Position numbers and translations under genes: made by a program. Shown piece by piece: positions 51,916 to 59,907 of a stretch of DNA of 64,000 bases (position 1 is the stretch's first letter; every line of letters starts with the position of its first letter). Source of the stretch: an uncultured Alistipes sp. (lineage in GTDB: Bacteria; Bacteroidota; Bacteroidia; Bacteroidales; Rikenellaceae); contig NZ_CAJTXD010000003.1 of assembly GCF_910580175.1 (NCBI RefSeq), forward strand, positions 124,001 through 188,000. Reading direction: 5' to 3'. Under the pieces are notes generated by a model, which worked only from the letters and a program-made list of their open reading frames with translations, ran no database searches and was not told the DNA's origin.

Positions 51916-52524
51916 CTACCGGTATCGGTGCGAAATGAGGGTCATGAATTCTTCGCGCGTGCGGTGATCCAACAGAAAGATGCCCGTGAAGGCCGATGTC
52001 GTGGTCGCCGAGCCTTGTTTCTCCACGCCGCGCATCTGCATGCACATGTGGCTCGCTTCGATCACTACGGCTACGCCCATCGGGTCGAGCGCCTCCTGGA
52101 TGCAGTCGCGGATTTGCACCGTCAGCCGCTCCTGCACTTGCAGCCGCCGTGCGAAGCATTCGACCACCCGGGCGATCTTCGAGAGTCCCGTGATGCGGCC
52201 GTTGGGGATGTAGGCCACGTGCGCCTTCCCGTAGAACGGCAGCATGTGGTGCTCGCACAGCGAGTAGAGTTCGATGTCTTTGACCAGTACCATCTGTTTG
52301 TACTCCTCGCGGAACATCGCCGAACGGATGATGTCGAGCGGGTTTTGGGTGTAGCCTTTCGTCAGGAACGCCATCGCCTTGGCCACGCGTTCGGGGGTCT
52401 TCAGCAGCCCCTCGCGGGAGGAGTCTTCGCCCAGCAGACGAAGGATTTCGCTATAATGGCTGGCGAGCGCTTCGATCTTCGCGGGGTCGAAGCGTTCTTC
52501 CTTTTCGTAGATTTTCGATTCCAT
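51916..52524 (-). CDS. folE: GTP cyclohydrolase I
   Basis: First enzyme of folate and pterin synthesis, making dihydroneopterin triphosphate, also the substrate for QueD. I start at the ATG at 52524 (202 residues, MESKIYEKEE), placed correctly behind a consensus promoter; the frame opens 24 codons earlier. The zinc ligands are in SLCEHHMLPF and HMCMQMRGV, and the substrate site is in GLSKIARVVECFARR and TSAFTGIF. Confidence 0.96.
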   Translation of the reverse strand: MESKIYEKEERFDPAKIEALASHYSEILRLLGEDSSREGLLKTPERVAKAMAFLTKGYTQNPLDIIRSAMFREEYKQMVLVKDIELYSLCEHHMLPFYGKAHVAYIPNGRITGLSKIARVVECFARRLQVQERLTVQIRDCIQEALDPMGVAVVIEASHMCMQMRGVEKQGSATTTSAFTGIFLLDHRTREEFMTLISHRYR

Positions 52525-52554
52525 GGGAACTCTTGCAAATGTTGGAAACGGCGG

Positions 52555-52586
52555 CAAAGGTACCTTATTTATTCGTCGAATGCAAA
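52555..52586 (-). promoter_or_regulatory. Consensus promoter of folE
   Basis: On the minus strand TTTG (52583-52586), a 20-base spacer and TACCTTTG (52555-52562). The -33 box lies within the last codons of rdgB. It gives a short leader of about 25 bases. Confidence 0.7.
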
Positions 52587-53146
52587 TACTCCGCAAGCCG
52601 GCGTACGGCGCGCCCGCGATGGGAGACGAAGTTTTTCTCCCCGGCGTCCATCTCGGCGAAGGTCTTGTCGTGGCCGTCGGGCAGGAAGAGGGGGTCGTAG
52701 CCGAAGCCTTCGGTGCCTCGCGGCGCTTCCACGATGCGCCCCTCGACGACCCCTTCGAAAAGGTGTTCTTCGCCTCGGACGATGAGCGCGATGACCGTGC
52801 GGAAGCGTGCCCGGCGGTTCGCCTGACCCTCCAAATTCTTCAGCAGCAGGCGGTTGTTGGCCGCGAAGTCGTGACCGTCGGTCGCATAGCGGGCCGAGTG
52901 TACGCCCGGCGCTCCGCCGAGCGCTTCGACTTCCAGCCCCGTGTCGTCGGCGAAGCAGTCGCGGCCCGTGCGTTCGTAGAGGTAGCGGGCCTTTTGCAGG
53001 GCGTTGCCCTCGATGGTGGGCTGCGTCTCGGGAATCTCCTCTGTCACGCCGCAGTCGCGGGGCGTCACGAGGCGGTATCCTGGGCCCAACACAGCGCCGA
53101 CTTCCGTCAGTTTATGGGTATTGTTGGTGGCAAAAACGAGTTCCAT
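52565..53146 (-). CDS. rdgB: XTP/dITP diphosphatase (RdgB/HAM1)
   Basis: Removes deaminated purine nucleotides such as dITP and XTP from the pool. The 193 residues have the N-terminal FATNNTHKLTEV, FADDTGLEVEALGGAPGV and the C-terminal GFGYDPLFLP and SHRGRAVRRL, all family hallmarks. It starts 5 bases after the upstream lipoprotein gene and belongs to that transcript; folE downstream has its own promoter. Confidence 0.95.
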   Translation of the reverse strand: MELVFATNNTHKLTEVGAVLGPGYRLVTPRDCGVTEEIPETQPTIEGNALQKARYLYERTGRDCFADDTGLEVEALGGAPGVHSARYATDGHDFAANNRLLLKNLEGQANRRARFRTVIALIVRGEEHLFEGVVEGRIVEAPRGTEGFGYDPLFLPDGHDKTFAEMDAGEKNFVSHRGRAVRRLAEYLHSTNK

Positions 53147-53150
53147 GTTA

Positions 53151-53906
53151 TCAATACCAATAGTCGTTTTTATATTGGCCGTACGAAATCGACACGCTGT
53201 AGGGAGCGCCGTATTCGGCTTCGGCCTCGTATGTTTTGTTGTCCGTCCGTATCGTCAGGTTCAGTTTGCCGGCGTCGAAGCTCCGCGGTCGGTCGGATAG
53301 ATATTTCAAGGGTTCGACGATTTCGCAGCCGATCTTCCCGGCGCCATAACCGTCTCGATGTTCGGAGCATAATCCGCTGCCTTCGATCCGCAGTTCGCAC
53401 CAATAACGGGTCATGCCGTTCTCCTGCGGCCGGTCATAAAACGCTGCCGTGAACGACAGCCGCGCCTGGCCGGGCAGTTCGAGGCCGTAGAATGTATCGA
53501 GACCGCTTTTGCGGCAGGCGATCGTCGGCCAGATGTTTTCGGCATAGTCGCGGCCTGCATACGCGTAGCGCCAGACCGTGCCGTCCTCGCAAAGCGGCCG
53601 GCCGTCGGTGCGGATGACCAGTTCGCTGTTGCAGTCGATGATGCGCCATTCGTTGTCGCCTGAGTCGACGATGCGCGATGCGTAGAACCATCGGTTGTGG
53701 ATGTGCTCGCGTTCTTCCTCGGGTGCCGAATAGTATTCGTTGAACTGGATCAGGCGTGCTGCATCGGCCGCCGCATCCGCCAGACAGGCGTTCGCCTGCA
53801 GAAACATGTGATACCCATTGCGGGTCGGATCGAAATATTCGGCGTCTTCGATTTTGCAGCCCGTCAGTGCGGCGAGGCTTGCCAGCAGCAATAGTGTCCG
53901 TTTCAT
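53151..53906 (-). CDS. Lipoprotein of unknown function
   Basis: A 251-residue protein with lipoprotein signal MKRTLLLLASLAALTGC (lipobox LTGC). The body is mixed alpha/beta with several Trp and Tyr residues and six cysteines beyond the lipidated one, among them CLADAAA, DCNSEL, PLCEDG and ACRKSG, which could pair in the periplasm. I do not recognise a domain. Its ATG overlaps the stop of the barrel gene upstream, so the two are coupled and may act together in the outer membrane. Confidence 0.7.
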   Translation of the reverse strand: MKRTLLLLASLAALTGCKIEDAEYFDPTRNGYHMFLQANACLADAAADAARLIQFNEYYSAPEEEREHIHNRWFYASRIVDSGDNEWRIIDCNSELVIRTDGRPLCEDGTVWRYAYAGRDYAENIWPTIACRKSGLDTFYGLELPGQARLSFTAAFYDRPQENGMTRYWCELRIEGSGLCSEHRDGYGAGKIGCEIVEPLKYLSDRPRSFDAGKLNLTIRTDNKTYEAEAEYGAPYSVSISYGQYKNDYWY

Positions 53907-54544
53907 TTTGCCCGCTTGTTTTTGGGTTTGAACTTGTATCCCACGCCCATCATCAGCACGCCTTGCGAACCGACGCCTATTTCGGCGAATCCGAAGAGCG
54001 AGCGACCCACCGAGATGCCTATCGGCGTGAACTGCAAGGCCACCAGCACGTCGCGGTACGGGCGGTCGTCATAGTAGCGGCGGCCGTGTTCGATCGTCGC
54101 GCCCAGGCCGAACGACGAGTACATGCGCACCCAGTTCTTGTTGAGCCATGTGAAACGTACTACGGGCATGACGGAGATGTAATGGGTGCGGTCGCGTCTG
54201 ACCGGCGACCAGCCGTCGCTGCTGTATAGGTCGCTGTATTCGCCGTAGTAGCTGACCGTCGCCCCCAGGTCGAACCATTTCTTGAACCGGTAGTCGTAGG
54301 AGAGCGACCATGCGCCGCTTGTGTAGACCGCTCCGCGATGGGGCCGGTCGAAAGAAAAGTCCGCGTCTGTGCAGGTCGACCACCGGTCCAAATTGGTCAG
54401 CAGCGGATAGGCGCCTGCCGTGAGGCGCAGTTCGTGTTGCTGTACGAACGGCTCCTGCTTTCGGATGCCTGTCATCTCTTGTTGCGCGAATGCTCCGGCC
54501 GGCAGAGCCGAGAGGAGCAGCAGCAATAACGGAAGTCTCTTCAT
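53903..54544 (-). CDS. Outer membrane beta-barrel protein
   Basis: A 213-residue exported protein from the ATG at 54544 (signal MKRLPLLLLLLSALPAGAFAQ). The strands alternate polar and apolar residues (SLSYDYRFKKWFDLGATVSYYG, MYSSFGLGATIEHG, ALQFTPIGISVGR) and the last strand reads GVLMMGVGYKFKPKN. It is a small barrel of unknown cargo. It is translationally coupled to the lipoprotein gene downstream. The 208-base gap to the HAD gene upstream (54545-54752) shows no feature I can support. Confidence 0.78.
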   Translation of the reverse strand: MKRLPLLLLLLSALPAGAFAQQEMTGIRKQEPFVQQHELRLTAGAYPLLTNLDRWSTCTDADFSFDRPHRGAVYTSGAWSLSYDYRFKKWFDLGATVSYYGEYSDLYSSDGWSPVRRDRTHYISVMPVVRFTWLNKNWVRMYSSFGLGATIEHGRRYYDDRPYRDVLVALQFTPIGISVGRSLFGFAEIGVGSQGVLMMGVGYKFKPKNKRAK

Positions 54545-54752
54545 AGAATGCTTTTGGTAGGTTCCCGCAATATAATACGCCCCGCAAGAAATCGGAGACT
54601 TATTTGTGCATTTTATCGTCGAAAACCGCTCTGAACGGCATCGCAGCCGGCCCACACTCCCGAGACACCTCGCTCCGCAGCGAAAGACCCGTCGCACGGA
54701 TGTTCGGGATCGCGGGGCATGCAGGTCGCAACCCGGTTCTTCGGGCGGCCGC

Positions 54753-55598
54753 TCACAAGATGGCTTCGCGCCGTTCCAGCCGGTCGTCGAGGTCGATCTT
54801 GTCGATGATCATCTTTACCAGGGCGTCCATTGCCGAGCCGTCCGTGTAGTCGGCCGGGCAGACATGGTTCACGCGGTTGTCTTGAATCAGAGAGGCCATC
54901 TCTTTGTGCGCCCCTTTCTGCGCAGGATTGTAGACCGCGATCGAGTGGCCGCCGTAGTTCTTTACCAGACGCATGCACGGGATGTCGGTCGTGCCGTCGC
55001 CCACGTAGATCATGCGGCTGAACGGCACCGGACGTTCGTGTTCGGGGATGTAGCGGTTGACCTGCTTGGAGTCCGACACCGACTCTACGCCCTTGTTGAT
55101 CTTGAAGATGAACTGCGTCTTGTTGGTGTAGTTTACCGCCACGGCCGGCCAGTAGGCGATGCCGTCCACATCGTAGAGGAACGAGCAGGCATAGATCTTG
55201 CGGAATTCGTGTGCGATCTCCGTCCCTTCGATGATCTCCTTGAGTCCCGACGAGTTGATGTAGTGGAGGATGCGGATGCCCCGTTCGGCGCCGTAGCGGT
55301 TGATGCGCCCGAACCACTCTTTCACGCCGCGGAACAGCGTCACGTGGCGGCCCGATTCCTGGAACGCTTCGCGCCGCAGCGAGAGACCCGTCGAGCGGGC
55401 GCTCTGGATCATGCGGGCCATGTAGGTCAGCACCATGTCGGCGTCTTGTTCTTCGGCCAGGGAGTTGGCCTCTGTCCAGAATTCCTTGTTGCTCTTGCCC
55501 ACGGCCGGGATGAAGTCGTATTCCTGCATGTTGCCGGGGGCCAGCGTCCCGTCGAAATCGTAGATCAGGGCTATGGTAAAGCGGTAGTCGTCGTTCAT
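54753..55598 (-). CDS. HAD superfamily hydrolase
   Basis: A 281-residue cytosolic phosphatase-like protein. Motif I is IYDFDGTLAPGN with the nucleophile aspartate, motif II is in ILHYINSSG, and motif IV is YVGDGTTDIPCM. A helical cap between about residues 25 and 110 places it in the C1 (phosphoserine phosphatase-like) group. The substrate is unknown. It has a consensus promoter overlapping that of the divergent nitroreductase gene. Confidence 0.87.
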   Translation of the reverse strand: MNDDYRFTIALIYDFDGTLAPGNMQEYDFIPAVGKSNKEFWTEANSLAEEQDADMVLTYMARMIQSARSTGLSLRREAFQESGRHVTLFRGVKEWFGRINRYGAERGIRILHYINSSGLKEIIEGTEIAHEFRKIYACSFLYDVDGIAYWPAVAVNYTNKTQFIFKINKGVESVSDSKQVNRYIPEHERPVPFSRMIYVGDGTTDIPCMRLVKNYGGHSIAVYNPAQKGAHKEMASLIQDNRVNHVCPADYTDGSAMDALVKMIIDKIDLDDRLERREAIL

Positions 55599-55621
55599 GA
55601 TCGGTGGAGTTTTTCGAAAGT

Positions 55622-55653
55622 CAAATATACTCTTTTTTCATTATCTTTGCAAA
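55622..55653 (-). promoter_or_regulatory. Consensus promoter of the HAD gene
   Basis: On the minus strand TTTG (55650-55653), a 20-base spacer and TATATTTG (55622-55629); leader about 20 bases. It overlaps the plus-strand -7 box at 55642-55649. Confidence 0.7.
55642..55649 (+). promoter_or_regulatory. Promoter -7 box of the nitroreductase gene
   Basis: TATCTTTG on the plus strand, 27 bases before the ATG at 55677. It lies inside the spacer of the opposing HAD promoter, so the two genes cannot easily be started at once. Confidence 0.6.
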
Positions 55654-55676
55654 AAGCATAGAAAAACCGTTTCCCC

Positions 55677-56210
55677 ATGGAATTCAAGCAAATCGTAGAG
55701 AAGCGCCGTTCGGTGCGCAAGTTCGACGGGCGGCCCGTACCGCGTGAAGTCGTCGACCGCCTGCTGGCCGCGGCTCTCTCGGCCCCTTCGTCGCGCAACA
55801 GCCGTTCGTCGCACTTTCTGGTCGTCGACAATCGCGATGCCATTCTCCGCATGGCGGGTATGCGCGACTACGGCGCCGCATTCATGAAGGATGCGCCTTT
55901 GGCTGTCGTCGTTTCGGGCGATGCTTCCAAGACCGACCTTTGGCGCGAGAACTGCGCCATTGCCGCCACGCTGCTTCAGTTGGCCTGCGTCGACGAGGGC
56001 CTGGCATCGTGCTGGGTGCACGTCGACGGACGCCCCCGGTTCAAAGATGCCCCCGATGGCGAATCCGCCGCCGATTATCTGCGTGCCTTTCTGCCCTTCC
56101 CCGAGGACTGCCGGCCGTTTTGCGTCGTTGCGATCGGTTATTCCGATTTCCAGCCCGCCCCCCTGCCTGCCTCCGACGACCGGGCAAGAGTCGAATATTA
56201 TAAAGAGTAA
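55677..56210 (+). CDS. Nitroreductase family protein
   Basis: FMN-dependent oxidoreductase of 177 residues. The N-terminal KRRSVRKFDGRPVP and SAPSSRNSRSS bind FMN phosphate, GDASKTDLWRENCAIAATLLQLA forms the dimer helix, and GLASCWVHV and FCVVAIGYSD complete the fold. The physiological substrate is unknown; relatives reduce nitro compounds, quinones or flavins. It is a single-gene unit with its own terminator. Confidence 0.9.
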   Translation: MEFKQIVEKRRSVRKFDGRPVPREVVDRLLAAALSAPSSRNSRSSHFLVVDNRDAILRMAGMRDYGAAFMKDAPLAVVVSGDASKTDLWRENCAIAATLLQLACVDEGLASCWVHVDGRPRFKDAPDGESAADYLRAFLPFPEDCRPFCVVAIGYSDFQPAPLPASDDRARVEYYKE

Positions 56211-56219
56211 ATCCCGCAG

Positions 56220-56255
56220 GGAGGGCTTTATCGCCCTCCGGGCTGTATTTTTTCC
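56220..56255 (+). terminator. Terminator after the nitroreductase gene
   Basis: A 7-bp stem (56220-56226 with 56233-56239), then a T run near 56247. The rest of 56256-56326 shows nothing. Confidence 0.65.
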
Positions 56256-56326
56256 ACTGCCGTACGGCTCGGGAGCTGTCCGCAAGTTTTTTGAATCGTT
56301 CCCGTTCGTCCGGCTCCGAGACTTTT

Positions 56327-58681
56327 TCAGTAGAACGTGCCTTTCGGGGCGAAGATCGCATAGCCGAAGTTGAACGTCAGGTAGATGTTCTTCCAGCCGT
56401 GCAGATCATACTTCGTCGCTGCCAGACTTACCGGCCCTAGCGGTGTGTGGTAGACCAGCGACGCTTCGGCTATGTAGTGCCACCGTTCGTCGGGGTGCTT
56501 TCCCGGCCAGAACGGGGCATGACGTTCGCGGAACATCGCATAGAATCCTGTGCGGAAGAAGAAGTTGGGCAGCAGGTCGAACGTCGGCATCACGCCGCCC
56601 GCTGCGAAGCGCCTGGCCCGGAAGTCGGGCATGCAGATCATCCGCGCATGCTGCACCGGCGCATAGGCCGGCATCGCCATGCAGGTAGCCGTCTGCATCG
56701 TGAAGTTCGGCAGGTCCGTGATTACGGCGTCGACGTTCAGTCCCAGCGAGAACCACCGGCATGCCGGCATGTCGAAATAGAGGTCCCACGAGAAGCGTCC
56801 GCCGAACCATCGGCGCGGGGTCTTGCTCGTGAATCCGCCTGCCCCCGAGGGTTCGAACTTGTCGTTTCCGCAGACATAGATCGCCGAGAGTTTCAGTTCG
56901 GAGCCTTTTCGCGGGTAGAGCGGTTTGTCCAGCGTGTTGCGCACCGCTTCAGCCTTGATTCCGAAGTAGGCGAAGCGCGTGTGGTCGGTGTCTTCGGCCG
57001 TCGGCAGGGATGAGTCGTAGCGGTAGTTGATGTGGCCGCCGTTGGTTTGCAGCGTCAGTATGCTGCGGCGCGTCAGCGGCATGCCCGCCCCCAGCGAAAA
57101 GAAGAGTTCGCTCTCCTTGACCGGGCAGATGTTGTCTATTTCCGTCAGGCGTCCGAACGAGCCGTGGCGGAAATTGCTTACCGAGAAGTTGAACGCGTAG
57201 TTCAGAAAGATCGGTCGCCGCACATGGAAGTCCGTCCGCCCGCCGATCGTGCCCCACGTGTATAGCGGCCCCAGGTAGAGATCCAGGTTGAGTTGCTGCG
57301 CCGCGCGGCCCACGGCCGTGTACTCCATTCCCAGGTAGGCTTGGTTGAAAGCCGTCGAGGATACGTTGCCCCCGACCGTCAGTTTGAAGTTGGGTTTGGT
57401 GTTGAAGCGGGCTTCGAACGAGTAATGCCCGCGCAGCGAGTCGTAGCGCACTGTCGGGAAATCCATCGTGACGTCGCCGTCGACCAGCACGCTGTATAGG
57501 TTGTCGCGCAGTTCTGCGAATGCCATCGGGCGTTGTTGGCCGCGGGTCTGGCGGTCGACATGCACGAAGTCGCGGATGTAGGCGATCTGGGCGTCGGTCA
57601 GCCCCTCCAGTTTGTAGTCATCGAAGACCAGCGGCGGGCATCGCTTGCGGAACGTTTCGCGCCGCGCCGCATATTCTTCGGGCGTGCGGCGTTCGGAGAG
57701 TTGTCCGACGATCTGCGGCATGATCGCTTTCGCGTCGGCGTAGCCCATGTTCATGATGGCTTCCGCCTGGTCGAAGTCCAGCATACCCGCCTCCACGCCG
57801 CGGCGGATCGTCGCGCTCCGCCCTTCGGGCAGTGTGTAGTCGGTATCCTGCATGGCCAGCATGAAGGCCTGATCCAGCAGGTTGCTGTTTTCGCTCGGCG
57901 GCGTGTTGCCGCTCGTGCAGATCGAGCCGATGATGAATGCGGGCCGGAATTCTTCGTCGAGCGGCCGCCACGGGAAGTTGTCGTAGATGCCGCCGTCGTA
58001 CAGCAGCATCGAGTCTTTCTTCATCGGTTTGAATACCAACGGTATGGACATCGACGAGCGTACCGCTTCTCCCAGGTCGCCGCTGCGCAGCACGGCCGGC
58101 CCGCGGCAGTTCATGTCGCTGGCCACGCACAGAAAGGGCACCATCAGCCGGTCGAAGTCGCCTCGGGCCGCTGCCGTCGCCGGAGCGAACAGCTCGGCGA
58201 AAGCCATGTCGATCTGCGTCGAGGAGATCAGGCTGGTCGGTACGCGGAATTTGCGTTTGGGGTCGCTCAAGTCGAAACGGAAGCTTACCATCCCGGGGGA
58301 GCTGCGCATCTGGCGGTAGTAGGACATGTAGCGCGTGGGGTCTATGCGCCCCGACACCCACTCCTTGACCACGCCCGAGGAGACGATCGCCCGCATCTCG
58401 GCCGGCGAGTAGCCCGCCGCATACATCGCCGCCACGATCGACCCCATCGATGTGCCCGCCACGCAGTCGATCGGCACCCCCTCTTCTTCCAGCGCCTCCA
58501 GCACGCCGATGTGGTAGAGGCCTTTGGCTCCGCCGCCGCTCATTACCACGCCTACGCCCCGGCGTTCGGGGCCGTCGGCGGGAGCGGCTTCAAAGTGGGG
58601 TCGGGCGGATGTCGGTACCGTCGTCATAGACAGCACCAGCAAAAGAATCGGTAGCAGGTATCCGGGATATTGGTGTCGCAT
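56327..58681 (-). CDS. Patatin-like phospholipase with C-terminal beta-barrel (PlpD-like)
   Basis: A 784-residue exported protein from the ATG at 58681 (signal MRHQYPGYLLPILLLVLSM). The patatin domain (about 45-330) has the oxyanion motif MSGGGAKG, the nucleophile in GTSMGS and the catalytic aspartate in LYDGGIYDNFP. A POTRA-like linker and an Omp85-type barrel of about 400 residues follow, ending in an aromatic strand (TFNFGYAIFAPKGTFY). The layout resembles Pseudomonas PlpD, a type V secreted lipase. The frame stays open far upstream, but that part is antisense to pheS. Confidence 0.92.
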   Translation of the reverse strand: MRHQYPGYLLPILLLVLSMTTVPTSARPHFEAAPADGPERRGVGVVMSGGGAKGLYHIGVLEALEEEGVPIDCVAGTSMGSIVAAMYAAGYSPAEMRAIVSSGVVKEWVSGRIDPTRYMSYYRQMRSSPGMVSFRFDLSDPKRKFRVPTSLISSTQIDMAFAELFAPATAAARGDFDRLMVPFLCVASDMNCRGPAVLRSGDLGEAVRSSMSIPLVFKPMKKDSMLLYDGGIYDNFPWRPLDEEFRPAFIIGSICTSGNTPPSENSNLLDQAFMLAMQDTDYTLPEGRSATIRRGVEAGMLDFDQAEAIMNMGYADAKAIMPQIVGQLSERRTPEEYAARRETFRKRCPPLVFDDYKLEGLTDAQIAYIRDFVHVDRQTRGQQRPMAFAELRDNLYSVLVDGDVTMDFPTVRYDSLRGHYSFEARFNTKPNFKLTVGGNVSSTAFNQAYLGMEYTAVGRAAQQLNLDLYLGPLYTWGTIGGRTDFHVRRPIFLNYAFNFSVSNFRHGSFGRLTEIDNICPVKESELFFSLGAGMPLTRRSILTLQTNGGHINYRYDSSLPTAEDTDHTRFAYFGIKAEAVRNTLDKPLYPRKGSELKLSAIYVCGNDKFEPSGAGGFTSKTPRRWFGGRFSWDLYFDMPACRWFSLGLNVDAVITDLPNFTMQTATCMAMPAYAPVQHARMICMPDFRARRFAAGGVMPTFDLLPNFFFRTGFYAMFRERHAPFWPGKHPDERWHYIAEASLVYHTPLGPVSLAATKYDLHGWKNIYLTFNFGYAIFAPKGTFY

Positions 58682-58773
58682 GGCGTTTCGGGAGTTGGAC
58701 GCAGAGGAAAGAGTTTCCCGGCCGGAATTCATAAAATTGCGATTCGTGAATCCTTGGTATTGTGAATTTTTTC

Positions 58774-58781
58774 TAACTTTG
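58774..58781 (+). promoter_or_regulatory. Promoter -7 box of the pheS unit
   Basis: TAACTTTG on the plus strand, 71 bases before the pheS ATG, with TTGG at 58754-58757 as a possible -33 box (16-base spacer). Confidence 0.5.
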
Positions 58782-58852
58782 CACATTAAAAGGTGTCCGC
58801 CTGCGCGGGCGGGTTCCGTCAAAAGTAAGGAAAAAGGATTAACATTCAAAAT

Positions 58853-59881
58853 ATGATCGACAAAATCAACGAACTTCTGCGACGGGTCGAAGAGTTCAAG
58901 CCCAAGGCCGCATCCGAAATCGAGGAGTTCCGCATCCGCATTCTGGGCAAGAAAGGCGAACTGACGGCTCTGATGGAAGAATTCAAGACGGTGGCGCCGG
59001 AACTCAAGCGCGAATTGGGCCAGCAGCTCAACCGACTCAAAAACGAAGCCACGACGCGCATCAACGCCCTGCGCGAGGAGTTGCAGAACGTTGCGGCCGA
59101 CGCTTCGGCGGCGGCATCCGACGACCTCACGCGTCCCGGTTCGGCCGGGGAGTCGGGGTCGCGGCACCCCATCGCATTGGTCAAGAACCGCATCGTCGAG
59201 GTTTTCGGGCGTTTGGGTTACACCGTGGCCGAGGGGCCGGAGATCGAGGATGACTGGCATGTCTTCTCGGCGCTCAATTTCCCGCCCGAGCACCCTGCGC
59301 GCGATATGCAGGATACGTTCTTCGTCGAGAAAGACCCCGACATCCTCCTGCGCACCCACACCTCGTCGATCCAGGTGCGCACTATGGAGCGGCAGAAGCC
59401 GCCCATCCGCGTGATCTGCCCCGGGCGCGTCTTTCGCAACGAGGCCATCTCCTACCGCGCGCACTGCATCTTCCACCAGATCGAGGGCCTCTACATCGAC
59501 CAGGGCGTTTCGTTCGCCGACATGAAGCAGTCGCTGCTTTACTTCGCCAAGGAGATTTTCGGCGAGCAGACCGCCATCCGCATGCGCCCTTCCTACTTCC
59601 CCTTTACCGAGCCGTCGGCCGAGGTCGACGTCTCCTGCAACCTTTGCGGCGGTAAGGGCTGCCCGGTTTGCAAGGGCACCGGATGGCTCGAAATCATGGG
59701 TTGCGGCATGGTCGACCCCAATGTGTTGAAAGCGAACAATATCGACCCCGAGAAGTATTCCGGATTCGCATTCGGCATGGGTATTGAGCGTATCGCCATG
59801 CTCCTCTACGGGGTCAAGGACCTGCGGCTCTACTTCGAGAACGACGTGCGGTTCCTCCACCAGTTCGACCAGGCCTTGTAA
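58853..59881 (+). CDS. pheS: Phenylalanyl-tRNA synthetase alpha subunit
   Basis: Catalytic subunit that charges tRNA-Phe with PheT. The 342 residues have an N-terminal coiled-coil (about 1-85), class II motif 2 (VFRNEAISYRAHCIFHQIEG) and motif 3 (GFAFGMGIERIAML). A Cys-rich insert (CNLCGGKGCPVCKGTGW) precedes EIMGCGMV, as in many bacterial PheS. pheT is not adjacent, so the subunits are encoded apart. Confidence 0.96.
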   Translation: MIDKINELLRRVEEFKPKAASEIEEFRIRILGKKGELTALMEEFKTVAPELKRELGQQLNRLKNEATTRINALREELQNVAADASAAASDDLTRPGSAGESGSRHPIALVKNRIVEVFGRLGYTVAEGPEIEDDWHVFSALNFPPEHPARDMQDTFFVEKDPDILLRTHTSSIQVRTMERQKPPIRVICPGRVFRNEAISYRAHCIFHQIEGLYIDQGVSFADMKQSLLYFAKEIFGEQTAIRMRPSYFPFTEPSAEVDVSCNLCGGKGCPVCKGTGWLEIMGCGMVDPNVLKANNIDPEKYSGFAFGMGIERIAMLLYGVKDLRLYFENDVRFLHQFDQAL

Positions 59882-59907
59882 GGCCGGGTTCACACGACAG
59901 ACAGATC

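Noticed and set aside
50126..52785. Long frames on both strands (710 and 845 codons) across the Cys-rich lipoprotein to folE region
   Set aside because: They cross several well-supported genes, terminators and promoters and contain no recognisable motif.
56327..59893. A single 1188-codon open frame covering the patatin gene and extending about 400 codons upstream
   Set aside because: The upstream part is antisense to pheS, whose class II motifs are unmistakable; GC-rich codon use leaves the opposite strand open. The signal peptide at 58681 marks the real start.
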